64,000 bases of DNA, from the NCBI GenBank assembly GCA_025355645.1, contig JANXZG010000026.1:62001-126000 (forward strand), read 5' to 3'. The DNA is from Gammaproteobacteria bacterium (GTDB lineage Bacteria; Pseudomonadota; Gammaproteobacteria; Steroidobacterales; Steroidobacteraceae). A program made the translations under genes and the position numbers. The notes under the pieces are model-generated. The model saw nothing but the letters and a program-made list of their open reading frames with translations, was not told the DNA's origin and ran no database searches. Of this stretch, positions 7,649 to 17,581 are shown piece by piece; position 1 is the stretch's first letter; the number at the start of each line of letters is the position of its first letter.

Positions 7649-10132
7649 ATGAAAAGAATGCTCGTCAACGCAATTCAGGAAGAAGAATTGCGAGTTGCAC
7701 TCGTCGACGGTCAGAAACTCTACGACCTTTCGATTGAGATCCCGTCAAGGGAACAGAAAAAATCCAATATCTATAAAGGCCGGATCACGCGGGTCGAGCC
7801 CAGCCTCGAGGCCGCGTTCGTGGAATATGGCGCGCAGCGCCATGGGTTCCTGCCGCTGAAGGAAGTCTCAAAGGAGTACTTCAGCGAGAACGGCGCGCAA
7901 GGCCGCAATGGCATCAAGGACATGCTGAAGGAAGGCCAGGAACTGATCGTCCAGGTCGAGAAGGAGGAGCGCGGCAACAAGGGAGCCGCACTAACCACCT
8001 TTATCAGCCTGGCGGGACGTTTTCTCGTGCTGATGCCGAACAATCCGCGCGCTGGTGGCGTGTCGCGGCGCATCGAGGGCGAAGATCGCGACCAGATGCG
8101 CGAAGCCATGAACGGGCTGCAGATTCCTGACGGCATGGGCGCCATCGTGCGCACCGCTGGCGTCGGGCGCACGACCGTAGAGCTGCAATGGGACCTCAAT
8201 AATCTCAAGACCGCCTGGGATGCCATCGTGGTTGCCAATGACGGCCGCCCGGCGCCATTCCTGATTTTCCAGGAAAGCGATGCAGTCACGCGCGGCCTGC
8301 GCGATTATTTCTCGGACGACGTGGGCGAGTGCCTGATCGACCAGCCGGAAGCCTTTCAGAAGGCCATGGACTACATGCAGCGATTCATGCCCCCGGATGC
8401 CCAGCGCAAGCTGAAGCTGTACGAGGACCCGGTGCCGCTGTTCACGCGCTACCAGATCGAGAGCCAGATCGAGTCGGCGTATTCACACAAGGTCACGCTG
8501 CCCTCCGGTGGCAGCCTCGTCATTGACCAGACCGAGGCGCTGGTGTCCGTCGACATCAATTCGGCGCGCAGCACGCGCGGCGGTGATATCGAAGCGACCG
8601 CGCGCAACACGAACCTGGAGGCCGCCGAGGAAATCGCCCGGCAATTGCGCCTGCGGGATATCGGCGGACTGATCGTTATCGATTTCATCGACATGGAATC
8701 GACCGCAAACCAGCGCGCCGTGGAGGACATGCTGCGCGATGCGGTCAAGATGGATCGCGCCCGCATCCAGCTCGGCCGCCTGTCACGCTTCGGCCTGCTC
8801 GAGATGTCGCGTCAGCGGCTCAGGCCCGCGCTCAGCGAGACCACGCACATCAATTGCCCGCGCTGCCAGGGCATGGGCTCGATCCGCGGCGTGGAATCGA
8901 TGTCGCTCGCGCTGCTGCGGCTGATCGGCGAGGAAGCGCGCAAGGAGCGTACCGGTCGCGTGATCGCGCAGGTTCCGGTCGATGTTGCGACCTACCTGAT
9001 CAACGAGAAACGCGAGTGGCTGAACCAGATCGAAGCGCGCGACCGGGTGTCGCTGATCATTGTGCCGAATCCGCACATGGAGACCCCGGCTTACTCGCTG
9101 CGCCGGATTCGCGACGACGAGAAGGAGCTTCCGGAGAACAACACCGCCAGCTTCATGATCGTCGGGCAACCCGCCATAGACGATACAAATGTCGGCAATC
9201 GCGACAAGAAGCCGCAGGGCGAAGCGCCGCTGGTGCCAAGCCTGTTGAGCGCCTCGGCGGCGCCGATCATCCCGATGCCGACGCCCGAACCAAAGCCAGC
9301 CGCTCCTGCAGCGCCGGCGGGGCCGCAGCTCGGCATATTTGAGCGACTGCGGATCTGGCTGTTTGGGTCAAGGCCGGCGACGCCGCCACCCGCCACATCG
9401 GGCGCGTCGGCCGCACCGCGGGACCGCCCCGCGCACCGCGAAGCGCGCCAGGACCGCTATCGGGATCGTGACCGCAACCGCAATCGCGACAGCCGCGGAG
9501 AGCGGCCACGCGAGCCGCGTCGCGATGAAGCACGGCGCGACGAACCGAGGCGCGATCGGCCGCGCAACCCGAGTGCTCCGCGGCCCGACAATGGCCGCGG
9601 CGAGCAGCCGGCACGGGCCGAGCAGCCGCCCAGGAGCGATCCTGCCGCGCGCAGCGAAGCGCCTTCTCGCAACGAGCAACCGCCGCGCAGCGACCAGGCG
9701 CCGCGCAGCGACCAGGCGCGCGATGGCGAACAGAATGCCGATCGCGGCGAGCGCAATGAACGGGGCGGCCGAGGGCGTCGTCGTCGCGGCCGCGGTCGCC
9801 GGGACAATAGCGAAAGTCCTGCCAACGCAGGCGGCGGGCCCAATGTGCCGGCAGCGCCATCGTCAGGGCCAGCGCCAACGGGCAATGCGACCGGCGGCAG
9901 CGTCGGTGGCACCGCGGACTTTTTTGGAGATGGCGGACGTGCGCCTGCTCCGCCATCCGGCGGCGCACCGCAGATGTCGGGTGAGCGCGAGCGCACGGCT
10001 GCGCCACCGCCGTCCCCTGCACCTTCCGCACCGGCAACGCCGGCGGCGCCCACCAATGCGGACGGCGACAAGTATGTCGTCTGGTCCTCGACGCCGGCCG
10101 ATGTGCCGCGCAGCGGCCCCGATGATCGCTAG
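7649..10132 (+). CDS. rne: Ribonuclease E
   Basis: 827 aa, shorter than the 1061 aa of E. coli because of a reduced C-terminal scaffold. The catalytic half begins [20 protein letters not shown] with an S1 domain, then the DNase I-like metal site ([11 protein letters not shown] and VIDFIDMES) and the zinc-link [11 protein letters not shown]. Around residues 562-574, [12 protein letters not shown] resembles the amphipathic membrane-binding helix (segment A) of E. coli RNase E. Beyond it the protein is disordered, rich in Arg, Asp, Pro and Glu, and contains an 18-nt tandem repeat, before a Pro/Ala-rich tail ending in YVVWSSTP. I start at ATG 7649, not at the in-frame TTG at 7640. Roles: mRNA decay and rRNA/tRNA processing. 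Confidence 0.96.
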   Translation: MKRMLVNAIQEEELRVALVDGQKLYDLSIEIPSREQKKSNIYKGRITRVEPSLEAAFVEYGAQRHGFLPLKEVSKEYFSENGAQGRNGIKDMLKEGQELIVQVEKEERGNKGAALTTFISLAGRFLVLMPNNPRAGGVSRRIEGEDRDQMREAMNGLQIPDGMGAIVRTAGVGRTTVELQWDLNNLKTAWDAIVVANDGRPAPFLIFQESDAVTRGLRDYFSDDVGECLIDQPEAFQKAMDYMQRFMPPDAQRKLKLYEDPVPLFTRYQIESQIESAYSHKVTLPSGGSLVIDQTEALVSVDINSARSTRGGDIEATARNTNLEAAEEIARQLRLRDIGGLIVIDFIDMESTANQRAVEDMLRDAVKMDRARIQLGRLSRFGLLEMSRQRLRPALSETTHINCPRCQGMGSIRGVESMSLALLRLIGEEARKERTGRVIAQVPVDVATYLINEKREWLNQIEARDRVSLIIVPNPHMETPAYSLRRIRDDEKELPENNTASFMIVGQPAIDDTNVGNRDKKPQGEAPLVPSLLSASAAPIIPMPTPEPKPAAPAAPAGPQLGIFERLRIWLFGSRPATPPPATSGASAAPRDRPAHREARQDRYRDRDRNRNRDSRGERPREPRRDEARRDEPRRDRPRNPSAPRPDNGRGEQPARAEQPPRSDPAARSEAPSRNEQPPRSDQAPRSDQARDGEQNADRGERNERGGRGRRRRGRGRRDNSESPANAGGGPNVPAAPSSGPAPTGNATGGSVGGTADFFGDGGRAPAPPSGGAPQMSGERERTAAPPPSPAPSAPATPAAPTNADGDKYVVWSSTPADVPRSGPDDR
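9683..9718 (+). repeat. Two tandem 18-bp repeats in the rne scaffold region
   Basis: Copies at 9683-9700 and 9701-9718 are identical and encode two consecutive PRSDQA units. Diverged copies of the same theme (PRSD, ARSE, SRNE) flank them. The pattern suggests recent slippage expansion inside the disordered Arg-rich part of RNase E. Confidence 0.8.
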
Positions 10133-10911
10133 TGGCTAAACAGGCGCACGTCGAGGATAAGGCTGACCGCGAGCAGGGACGCTCCGAGTCCGCGTAAACC
10201 CGCGACTGCGGCATCCGTGGCCGCGGCGGTAAGTCCGAGCCGCCCGGGTTCAGGGTCGTGCATCAGCAATATCGCCGCAATAGCGAGCACAATGGCGGCC
10301 ACTACGTACAGGCACTGCCATAACGCGCGTTCGCGCGGCCCGAGCAGGCGCGGGATCGGGAACTTGGGCACCTGGCGATATAGCGCCAGCGCGAGCCAAC
10401 AGCCGATGATCGCAAGTCCCACCACCGAACTGACGTCTTGCAGCAGTCGCTGACCCGCCACGTGATGGCTCCCTGCACCGAGCACCAGTTCATCGAGCGC
10501 GGGGATCCTGCGCATGCCGCGCGCGCCTTCATGCGTGAACGCGTCCCAAGCAAGATGCGTCAGCGCACCGAAGAGGATTCCGATTAGTGCGAGGATCCAT
10601 GCGCGCAGGCTGCCGATGTCGGCGGCGGCAGCGAAAGGATGCGCCGCCTGATAAGCGCGGTCCGGCAGCACCGCAAGGATCGCCGGCTTGATGAGCAGCT
10701 GAAATAACCAGTAACTTGCAAGCGCCACCGGCACTACGAATGTCGCCAGCCCGAGCAGGCTGTGCGTCTCGGTTCGCATCAGATGGAATGGCAGGAATAT
10801 GCCAAAATCTGGCGCCATGCTGCCAACGATCGCCGCCGACAGCAATTGCCGCGGTTTTAAATAGCGAGAGAATGGCAACACGGCCGCGACATGCGCAATC
10901 GTGAACGGCAT
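10129..10911 (-). CDS. DUF4184 family membrane protein
   Basis: 260 aa. [14 protein letters not shown] and [13 protein letters not shown] at the N-terminus, and [12 protein letters not shown] in the middle, are diagnostic of DUF4184. This is a multi-spanning inner-membrane family with conserved histidines and aspartates reminiscent of membrane metal-dependent hydrolases; no activity is established. Five or six hydrophobic segments are visible. The stop overlaps the rne stop region by 4 nt on the opposite strand. The start overlaps the phosphatase gene by one nucleotide (TGATG-type junction), so it is likely the last gene of the phosphatase-kdsB-lpxK-msbA operon. Confidence 0.88.
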   Translation of the reverse strand: MPFTIAHVAAVLPFSRYLKPRQLLSAAIVGSMAPDFGIFLPFHLMRTETHSLLGLATFVVPVALASYWLFQLLIKPAILAVLPDRAYQAAHPFAAAADIGSLRAWILALIGILFGALTHLAWDAFTHEGARGMRRIPALDELVLGAGSHHVAGQRLLQDVSSVVGLAIIGCWLALALYRQVPKFPIPRLLGPRERALWQCLYVVAAIVLAIAAILLMHDPEPGRLGLTAAATDAAVAGLRGLGASLLAVSLILDVRLFSH

Positions 10912-11381
10912 CAGCGCGCATCCTTGAGCGCCGCGATCAGCCCGCGCGAGGCGGCCTCAGTCAGATCGAGCACCGTCTCAAAGTCGCGCTCCTTGCCCAT
11001 GTAAGGATCCGGCACGTCGGCGCGCTGCTGATCCTTCGCATAGTCCATGAACAGCCGCAGCGTCGCTGCAGATCCTGCGGGCTGCAGCGCGCGCAAATCG
11101 CGAAGGTTTGTCGCGTCCATGGCGAGGATCAGGTCGAACCGGTCAAAGTCCTCTGCGCAGATCTGGCGGGCGCGCAGGTTGCCGATATCGAATCCGCGTT
11201 TCTTGGCCGCGCGCTGGCTGCGCGTATCCGGCGGACTGCCCGTGTGGTAATCGCCGGTGCCGGCCGAATCAATCTGCATAGGCAGGTCGGGCGCGGTGCG
11301 CGCCAGCAGCTGGCGCAGCACGCTTTCGGCAGTCGGGCTGCGGCAAATGTTGCCGAGGCACACGAACAGCACCCGCGTCAC
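10911..11381 (-). CDS. Low-molecular-weight protein tyrosine phosphatase
   Basis: 156 aa. The P-loop is at the N-terminus: VLFVCLGNICRSPTAES, with nucleophile Cys8 and Arg14, and the general-acid Asp is in VPDPYMG. Cytoplasmic enzymes of this family remove phosphate from tyrosine residues, often of the BY kinases that control polysaccharide export; no such kinase gene is in the window. The start is a GTG fused to the kdsB stop (GTGA, 4-nt overlap), which implies translational coupling. Its position after kdsB places it in an envelope-biogenesis operon. Confidence 0.93.
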   Translation of the reverse strand: MTRVLFVCLGNICRSPTAESVLRQLLARTAPDLPMQIDSAGTGDYHTGSPPDTRSQRAAKKRGFDIGNLRARQICAEDFDRFDLILAMDATNLRDLRALQPAGSAATLRLFMDYAKDQQRADVPDPYMGKERDFETVLDLTEAASRGLIAALKDAR

Positions 11382-12130
11382 GCGCCGCTCAGATGAGCGC
11401 GCAGCCGTTCCAGGTCCGCGGGCGTATCGACGCCCGCCGGCGGCGCCTCGCTCAATGCAAGGCAGTAAATACGCATGCCGTGCTCGAGGGCGCGCAGCTG
11501 CTCGAGCTTTTCTGCCACTTCAAGCGGCGTGGGCAATGCGGCGGTGAAACGCCTCAAGCTGCGCATCCGGTAGGCATAGATCCCTATGTGCCGCCAGGCG
11601 CCATCGAAGGACGCGGGCCGGCCCGGCTCGCTCTGGTCGCGCGGCCAAGGCACGGGTGCGCGGCTGAAATACAGCGCGGCACCATCGATCGCGCGCACCA
11701 CCTTGACACAGTTCGGATCGAGAAACTCCTGCAAGATGCGCACCGGTGCGAGCGCCGTGGATATGTCGAAGTCCGCCCGCTGCCGCAGCGCCTGCGCGAG
11801 GTCCGCCAGCAGCCGCGGCTCTATCATCGGCTCATCGCCCTGCAGGTTGACGATCACCTCATCATCGCCAAAGTGGCGCTGTTCGGCGACCTCGGCGACG
11901 CGGTCTGTGCCCGAGGCGTGTGTCGAGCGGGTCATGGCACACTCGGCGCCGAAACCGTGGGCGGCCTCCTGGATACGCACATCGTCCGTCGCGATGATCA
12001 CCGAGGCCGCGCCGCTCGACTGCGCGCGCTCCCACACCCATTGGATGAGCGGCCGGCCGCCGATTTTCAGCAGCGGCTTGCCAGGGAGCCTGGCAGCGGC
12101 ATAGCGTGCCGGAATGACGACATGAAACAC
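11378..12130 (-). CDS. kdsB: 3-deoxy-manno-octulosonate cytidylyltransferase (CMP-KDO synthetase)
   Basis: 250 aa. It activates KDO with CTP for lipopolysaccharide inner-core synthesis. Visible signatures are the N-terminal VVIPARYAAARLPGKPLLKI nucleotide-binding loop, VIIATDD, the QGDEPMIEP motif and YFSRAPVPWPRD. The start is a GTG at 12130; the overlapping ATG is out of frame. It lies 32 nt after the Trm112-like gene, in the order msbA-lpxK-ycaR-kdsB that is conserved in Gammaproteobacteria. Confidence 0.96.
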   Translation of the reverse strand: MFHVVIPARYAAARLPGKPLLKIGGRPLIQWVWERAQSSGAASVIIATDDVRIQEAAHGFGAECAMTRSTHASGTDRVAEVAEQRHFGDDEVIVNLQGDEPMIEPRLLADLAQALRQRADFDISTALAPVRILQEFLDPNCVKVVRAIDGAALYFSRAPVPWPRDQSEPGRPASFDGAWRHIGIYAYRMRSLRRFTAALPTPLEVAEKLEQLRALEHGMRIYCLALSEAPPAGVDTPADLERLRAHLSGA

Positions 12131-12162
12131 GCGTGACGGGCCTTGGATGCTCAGCAGGATGA

Positions 12163-12357
12163 TCAGCGCCCTAACAGCGGATCGCCGGGCTCAAGCACGC
12201 GCGCATCCTCGGGCATCATCACCGGGATGCCATCCTGCACAGCGTAGGCCAGCCGGTCCGCGATGCAGATCAGTTCCACCGCTCCTGCCTGCGTCGCCTG
12301 CCGCAGTGGCCCCTTGCAAACGGGGCAAACCAATATTTCCAGCAGTTGCTTATCCAC
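12163..12357 (-). CDS. Trm112-like protein (YcaR family)
   Basis: 64 aa. MDKQLLEILVCPVCKGPL and DRLAYAVQDGIPVMMPEDA are the standard features of the Trm112/YcaR family, a small zinc-ribbon-like protein; one CxxC pair is present. The gene sits between lpxK and kdsB as in E. coli. The start is a GTG at 12357, overlapping the lpxK stop by 8 nt. No function is established for the bacterial protein; eukaryotic Trm112 is a methyltransferase activator. Confidence 0.9.
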   Translation of the reverse strand: MDKQLLEILVCPVCKGPLRQATQAGAVELICIADRLAYAVQDGIPVMMPEDARVLEPGDPLLGR

Positions 12358-13351
12358 GTGAATCCTCGATCGCCCGCGTCAACAGATGTAGCAACTCCTG
12401 CGAGTCCGCTACGCCAAACACCACGTCCACCGGGACGGCCCAGTACTGGCCCGTGCCGAACGCGGCACATTTTACGGCATCTTTCTCTGTCATTAACACC
12501 GCATTCTCATCGCCAAACTCAAGTTCCGCGCTACCGATCGGTGCATGGTCGTCGCGCGCATGCGGCACCACTTGCATGCCACTGCTGCGCAGCATACTGA
12601 AAAAGCGCTCTGGATTGCCGATTCCGGCAACGGCGTGCACGATCTTGCCGGAAAATGTCGTGAGCGGCCGCGCCGCACCGCCGCCCAGCGCGATCGCGCG
12701 CTCGGCCTGCAAGTGCATCCGCAGCGCCTTGCCATAATACGGCTCCCCGGCACCATTGATCACGATCGCATTGACTTGCGTGAGCCGCGCGGGCAGCTCG
12801 CGCAAAGGGCCTGCCGGCAACAGTGCGCCGTTGCCGAATCCGCGCGCCCCGTCGATCACGACGATCTCGAAGTCGCGCGCGAGCGCCAGGTGTTGCAAGC
12901 CGTCATCGCTCAGGATCACATTGCAGCCCCCGTCAATCAGTATTTGCGCGGCCCGCGGCCGGTCATGACCGATGGCGACCGGTAAGTGTGTCCGGCGCGC
13001 CATCAGCAGCGCCTCATCGCCCACCACCGCAGGCTCATCAGCGGGGTTAATCTGGCGCGCACACGCGGCGCTGCCGCCAAACCCGCGCGTGACGATGCCA
13101 GGCCGAAACCCGCGCTCGGCCAGCTGTTGGGCGAGCCACATCACCAGCGGCGTCTTGCCGGTGCCGCCGACGGTCAGGTTGCCGACCACCACGACGGGGC
13201 GCGAGAGGCGGATGGTGCGCCGCCAGCCGCTGCGGTAGGCGTAGCGACGCAGCGCTGACAGCGCGCCATACAGCGCGGCTAGCGGGCGCAGCCAGCCCGG
13301 GGGCGCTGCTTGCCCGTACCAGATACTGTTGAACCAGGCTTGTAGCCGCAT
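12350..13351 (-). CDS. lpxK: Tetraacyldisaccharide 4'-kinase
   Basis: 333 aa. It phosphorylates the lipid A disaccharide precursor at the inner membrane. The Walker A motif is GNLTVGGTGKTPLV, followed by VTRGFGGSA, VGDEALLMAR and the DDGLQHLALARDFEIVVIDG signature of LpxK. An N-terminal hydrophobic helix (around WLRPLAALYGALSALRRYAY) is expected for membrane association. I chose the ATG at 13351 (MRLQAWFNSIWYGQ) because the upstream extension has no family similarity. It lies 16 nt after msbA. Confidence 0.95.
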   Translation of the reverse strand: MRLQAWFNSIWYGQAAPPGWLRPLAALYGALSALRRYAYRSGWRRTIRLSRPVVVVGNLTVGGTGKTPLVMWLAQQLAERGFRPGIVTRGFGGSAACARQINPADEPAVVGDEALLMARRTHLPVAIGHDRPRAAQILIDGGCNVILSDDGLQHLALARDFEIVVIDGARGFGNGALLPAGPLRELPARLTQVNAIVINGAGEPYYGKALRMHLQAERAIALGGGAARPLTTFSGKIVHAVAGIGNPERFFSMLRSSGMQVVPHARDDHAPIGSAELEFGDENAVLMTEKDAVKCAAFGTGQYWAVPVDVVFGVADSQELLHLLTRAIEDSRG

Positions 13352-13367
13352 ACAGGGCGTGTACCCG

Positions 13368-15095
13368 CTACTCGCTGAACTGCATCCCGTGCAGTGTGGC
13401 GTAAAGTCCCCCGCGCGCCAGCAGCTCACGATGCGAGCCGCTCTGGACGATGCGCCCCTTGTCGAGCACGATGATGCGGTCCGCCCCCTCGACTGTAGAG
13501 AGCCGGTGCGCGATGACCAGCGTGGTCCGGCCGCGCATCAGCAATGCAAGTTCCTGCTGTACGCGGCGCTCCGACTCGTTATCGAGCGCCGCAGTCGCTT
13601 CGTCGAGCACCAGGATCGGGGAGTCCTTCAGCAGCGCGCGCGCAATCGAGATGCGCTGGCGCTGACCACCCGAGAGATTCTGGCCGCGGTCAGTCAGCGG
13701 CGTCGCGAGCCCGAGCGGCTGCTGCGAGACGAATTCCATCACATTGGCGGAGCGCGCCGCCGATTCAACTTCGGCATCGGTCTTGGAGGTCGCGTTGAAG
13801 GCGATGTTATTGCGTATGGTATCGTTGAACAGCACCACATCCTGGCTGACCAGGCTCACCTGGGAACGCAGGTCGGCGAGCCGGTATTCGCGCACATCGA
13901 CGCCGTCCAGCAGCACGCGCCCCTGGGTCACGTCGTAGAATCGCGGCACCAGGCTTACCAGCGTGGTCTTGCCACTGCCCGAGCGGCCGACCAGCGCCAC
14001 GGTCTCACCGGGGCGCACGATGAAGCTGACGTCAATCAGCACATCGCCCTTGTCGACGCCGTAGTCGAAGGATACATTCTGAAACTCGATCTCGCCGCGC
14101 GCGCGCGCTAGCGCGCGCTCGCCGCCGGTGTTCTCGGCCGGATGATCCATCAGCTCGAACACGCTTTGCCCGGCCGCAATACCCTGCTGCAGCGGACCGC
14201 TGATCTGCACCAGGCGCCGCAGCGGCGCCGGGACCAGCATCGCCGCGGTCAGGAAGGCAAGGAAATCATCGAACTGCATGCCATGCGCGAAGACCTGTCG
14301 GATGGCCACGTACAGGACCGCGGCGAGCGCAGTTGATGCGAGCAGCTGCACGACCGGGTTACTGATCGCCCTGGCGCGCGAGAGTTTCATGTTAGAGGCG
14401 CGGTTGTGCTCGTTGACCTGCTCGAAGCGCATCATCTGGTGCTGTTCGGCGTTGAATATCTTGATCAGGCGATGCGCATCGATCGCCTCCTTCGCTACCC
14501 GCGTGATGTCCCCCATGGAACTCTGGATCCTGGCGCTATAGCGGCGGAAACTGCGATTAGTGATTTGCATCAGCCAGCCGATCAGCGGACCTGCCGCGAG
14601 GCAGAAGATGGCGAGGCGCCAATTCAGATAAAAAAGATAGGCAATCAGAAACGCGATCGTCACACTATCCCGGATCAGCGAGATCGAGGCGTTAGTGGCC
14701 GCATCGGCAACCAGCTCGATGTTGTAGGTGAGCTTCGACAGCAGGTGTCCGGATTGCTGCGTGTCGAGGTAAGCGGTCGGGAGCCTCAGGTAATGTGAAA
14801 ATACATCGCGGCGCAAACCCTTGATCACCTGGCGCCCGACCCAACCGGGAAAATAGTTCGAGACATAATCGCCAATTCCACGCAGCGTGAACAGCACGAT
14901 CACGCCACCCGGCACCATCCACAGGATCTCCGGATGCTTGGAGATGAATGCGCCATTGACGAATACCTTGACGAGGTAGGCGAGCGAGGCATCGGTGGCC
15001 GCAAATAGCAGCATGCCGCAGACCCCGATGGCGAATACGCCAGCATAAGGCTTGGCATAGCGCAGCAGGCGCTTGTAGATATCCCATGCCTTCAA
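13368..15095 (-). CDS. msbA: Lipid A export ABC transporter, fused permease/ATPase MsbA
   Basis: 575 aa. An N-terminal transmembrane domain with six segments (to about residue 310) is followed by an ATPase domain with Walker [12 protein letters not shown], signature LSGGQRQRISIARALL and Walker B ILVLDEATAALD. It flips core-lipid A across the inner membrane. The start is a TTG at 15095 fused to the exbD stop (TTGA); no in-frame ATG exists near it. Upstream exbB/exbD and downstream lpxK match the arrangement found in many Gammaproteobacteria and Betaproteobacteria. Confidence 0.96.
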   Translation of the reverse strand: MKAWDIYKRLLRYAKPYAGVFAIGVCGMLLFAATDASLAYLVKVFVNGAFISKHPEILWMVPGGVIVLFTLRGIGDYVSNYFPGWVGRQVIKGLRRDVFSHYLRLPTAYLDTQQSGHLLSKLTYNIELVADAATNASISLIRDSVTIAFLIAYLFYLNWRLAIFCLAAGPLIGWLMQITNRSFRRYSARIQSSMGDITRVAKEAIDAHRLIKIFNAEQHQMMRFEQVNEHNRASNMKLSRARAISNPVVQLLASTALAAVLYVAIRQVFAHGMQFDDFLAFLTAAMLVPAPLRRLVQISGPLQQGIAAGQSVFELMDHPAENTGGERALARARGEIEFQNVSFDYGVDKGDVLIDVSFIVRPGETVALVGRSGSGKTTLVSLVPRFYDVTQGRVLLDGVDVREYRLADLRSQVSLVSQDVVLFNDTIRNNIAFNATSKTDAEVESAARSANVMEFVSQQPLGLATPLTDRGQNLSGGQRQRISIARALLKDSPILVLDEATAALDNESERRVQQELALLMRGRTTLVIAHRLSTVEGADRIIVLDKGRIVQSGSHRELLARGGLYATLHGMQFSE

Positions 15096-15514
15096 GGCGC
15101 GGCTTCCTCGTGCATCGTGGCGATGTTCAGCTCGACGAAGCCGAGCCGCCCGGCCACATCCATCGCGGTCACGACGGCCTGGTGGGTCGCGCGCGCGTCG
15201 GCCCTGATCGTGATCGGGCCACGCTCCGCGCCCGCTTGCTTCATCAGCGCGGCGCGAAGCACCTCGGGCGAGCTGCTGATCAGCGTGCGCTCGTTGAGCC
15301 GGTAGCTACCCTCGGCAGTCACCGTGATGACCAGTGGCTCCTGGCTGCCGCGCGGAACGGGCAGGTCACTTGCCTGGGGCAGGTGGATCTTGACGCGCCC
15401 TTCCTGCTGGAAGGTCGTGGACACCATGAAGAAGATCAGCAGCACGAGCAGCACATCGATCAGCGAAATCAGGTTCAGCTCCGGATCCTCGCGATGGCGC
15501 GGTCGAAGATTCAA
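15092..15514 (-). CDS. exbD: ExbD/TolR family biopolymer transport protein
   Basis: 140 aa. A single membrane helix near the N-terminus (LNLISLIDVLLVLLIFFMVS) carries the conserved Asp of the ExbD/TolR proton channel. The periplasmic domain follows (ITIRADARATHQAVVTAMD). It works with ExbB to convert proton motive force into motion of a TonB-like partner. No tonB is adjacent; the neighbours are msbA and lpxK. The start is a TTG at 15514 within a TTGA overlap with the exbB stop. TolR is a possible alternative, but no tol-pal genes are near. Confidence 0.92.
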   Translation of the reverse strand: MNLRPRHREDPELNLISLIDVLLVLLIFFMVSTTFQQEGRVKIHLPQASDLPVPRGSQEPLVITVTAEGSYRLNERTLISSSPEVLRAALMKQAGAERGPITIRADARATHQAVVTAMDVAGRLGFVELNIATMHEEAAP

Positions 15515-16140
15515 CGCTGGCGACTCGCACCGGTGCGGCCGCGCTGGTCGAGCGCGTCGACCATGCGCATCGCCTCTTTTTCCATCAGCACCACCAGCCG
15601 CTCGACCTTGCCGCGCAGGAAGCGGTAGGCAATCAGCGATGGAATCGCGACAGTGAGGCCCGCCGCGGTCGTGATCAGGGCCTCGCCAATGCCGCCGGAG
15701 AGCGTGCGCGGGTCGCCGAGCCCGTTGGCCGTGATCGCATTGAACGCATGGATGATGCCGGCGACGGTGCCGAGCAATCCGAGCAGCGGCGCGATCGCAG
15801 CGATGGTACCGAGCGTATTGAGGTATCGCTCCAGTTCGTGCACGACATGGCGGCCGCCATCTTCCAGGCGCTCAACCATCATGTTGCGGGGCTTGTTGCG
15901 GTTCTTCAGTCCGTTCGCCAACAGCTCCCCCAACGGCGAATTGACCTCGAGCGCCGCAATCAGCTGGTCATTGAGCTGATCGGTCTCGATCCAGTTCCAG
16001 ACCTTCTGCGACAGATCTCGCGGGATGACCCGGCTGCTCTGCAATGTCCAGAAACGCTCGACAACGATCGCAACCGCTATCACCGAACACATTACGATCG
16101 GCCACATGAATGCGCCGCCGGCACGAATGATCTCCCACAT
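15511..16140 (-). CDS. exbB: MotA/TolQ/ExbB proton channel family protein
   Basis: About 209 aa from the ATG at 16140 (MWEIIRAGGAFMWPIVMCSV), the usual beginning for this family. In-frame ATGs at 16149 and 16164 would add 3 or 8 residues, and none has a clear ribosome-binding site. It has three membrane helices, the family core TIAAIAPLLGLLGTVAGI and the conserved GGIGEALITTAAGLTVAIPS. It forms the pentameric proton channel around ExbD. It is the first gene of the exbB-exbD-msbA-lpxK-ycaR-kdsB-phosphatase-DUF4184 run, nearly all junctions of which overlap. Confidence 0.92.
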   Translation of the reverse strand: MWEIIRAGGAFMWPIVMCSVIAVAIVVERFWTLQSSRVIPRDLSQKVWNWIETDQLNDQLIAALEVNSPLGELLANGLKNRNKPRNMMVERLEDGGRHVVHELERYLNTLGTIAAIAPLLGLLGTVAGIIHAFNAITANGLGDPRTLSGGIGEALITTAAGLTVAIPSLIAYRFLRGKVERLVVLMEKEAMRMVDALDQRGRTGASRQR

Positions 16141-16341
16141 GCTTACCATGATACGTGAGCCCATCGCGCAGAGACAGCGCGCCGGTGCCGTCAGGCGTGC
16201 CGGCCGCGCTGGCGTGATTTATGCTGTTGGCTGCGAACTGCGGCTCAAATCGATAAATTTGCAGATTTTGCGGACCACGAGCAGGCGAGGTGTGCTGCTA
16301 AAACGGCATAATGCCAGTTGCAATGGGCCGAGCAGGAACGC

Positions 16342-16887
16342 ATGCAACGCTGGCTGAGACGAAACACCCCCGACCGCAAGACGCTGGAACAGCATTGGTT
16401 TCTGCGGCCGTTCACGGCCATCATGCAGCGCGCGCAATGCTGGTCGTTTCACCGCAGCAGCGTCACTCGGGCCTTTGCGCTCGGGCTCTTCATCGCATTT
16501 ATCCCGCCCGCCCCGCCCCTACCAATTCACCTGACGATGTGCCTCTTGTTCTCGATGCTGCTGCGGCTGAACCTGCCGGTCATGTTTGCCACGACCTTCG
16601 CGAGCAACCCGCTGACCTGGGCCCCGCAGGTACTGGCCTCGGTGTGGGTGGGCGCGAAGCTGATGGGGCTGGACTTCGTGCCCTTCATGCGACAAATCGA
16701 GCAGCTGCGAATGGGCGATGCATTGCAACGCCTGTGGTGGCCGCTGTTGCTGGGTTCACTCGTGCTCGGCTGCGTCGCCGGCGCGCTCGGCTACCTGCTC
16801 GCGAAATTCCTGTGGCGCGCCCGGGTGGCGTATCACCTGCGCCGTCGCCGCGCCCGCGCTAGGTGCGCGCCGCGCTGCGCTCGGTAA
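16342..16887 (+). CDS. DUF2062 domain-containing membrane protein
   Basis: 181 aa. [42 protein letters not shown] and [14 protein letters not shown] are characteristic of DUF2062, an inner-membrane family with two or three helices. No function is known for it. The ATG at 16342 has AGGA at 16334-16337, favouring it over the upstream TTG. It stands alone on the plus strand between exbB and lolD and overlaps the 3' end of convergent lolD by 29 nt. The C-terminal tail is very Arg-rich ([15 protein letters not shown]), partly a consequence of that overlap. Confidence 0.88.
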   Translation: MQRWLRRNTPDRKTLEQHWFLRPFTAIMQRAQCWSFHRSSVTRAFALGLFIAFIPPAPPLPIHLTMCLLFSMLLRLNLPVMFATTFASNPLTWAPQVLASVWVGAKLMGLDFVPFMRQIEQLRMGDALQRLWWPLLLGSLVLGCVAGALGYLLAKFLWRARVAYHLRRRRARARCAPRCAR

Positions 16888-17581
16888 GCACGCCATCCGC
16901 AAGGACCAGGTTGCGGTCGAGCCGCGCGGCAAGGCGCTCATCGTGGGTCACGATGACCAGGCTCGTGCCCAACTCGCGGTTCAATTCCAGCATCAACTCA
17001 AAAACCTGCGCGGCATTTGCGCCATCAAGGTTCCCGGTCGGTTCATCGGCAAGCACGATCTGCGGACGAGTTACTAGCGCACGGGCCACCGCGGCTCTCT
17101 GACGCTCGCCGCCCGAGAGTTGCGACGGGCGGTGCTCGAGGCGTTCGGCGAGCCCCACGCGCGCCAGGATCGCCGCGGCCACCTCGCGCGCATGGCGCGG
17201 CGCAGTGCGCCGCACCAGTAACGGCATCGCGACATTTTCGAGCGCCGAGAATTCAGGCAGCAAATGATGAAACTGGTAGACGAATCCGACTGCCTTGTTG
17301 CGCAGCTCGCCGCGCTGCGTGTCGTTCAACTCGTGCATCGCGGCGCCGGCGATGCGCACCGAGCCGCGCGTCGGCAGGTCCAGGCCGCCGAGCAGCTGCA
17401 GCAGGGTCGTCTTGCCGGACCCGGAGGCGCCGACAATGGCAATGCGCTCGCCGGCGCGAACGGCGATTGAGGCTCCGCGCAACACCTGAAGCACCACGCC
17501 GCCCTGGGTAAAATCCTTGCCGAGGTCCCGGCCCTCGAGCACCAATGCCGTCGATCCATCGTTCACGGGCACCTCAATCAT
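16859..17581 (-). CDS. lolD: Lipoprotein-releasing ABC transporter ATP-binding protein
   Basis: 240 aa. Walker A is [18 protein letters not shown], the signature [15 protein letters not shown] and Walker [13 protein letters not shown]; the LolD-type [21 protein letters not shown] is present. It powers release of outer-membrane lipoproteins from the inner membrane to LolA. It overlaps the preceding permease gene by 8 nt, so the three lol genes form one operon in the order permease-permease-ATPase. The start is an ATG at 17581. Confidence 0.96.
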   Translation of the reverse strand: MIEVPVNDGSTALVLEGRDLGKDFTQGGVVLQVLRGASIAVRAGERIAIVGASGSGKTTLLQLLGGLDLPTRGSVRIAGAAMHELNDTQRGELRNKAVGFVYQFHHLLPEFSALENVAMPLLVRRTAPRHAREVAAAILARVGLAERLEHRPSQLSGGERQRAAVARALVTRPQIVLADEPTGNLDGANAAQVFELMLELNRELGTSLVIVTHDERLAARLDRNLVLADGVLTERSAART

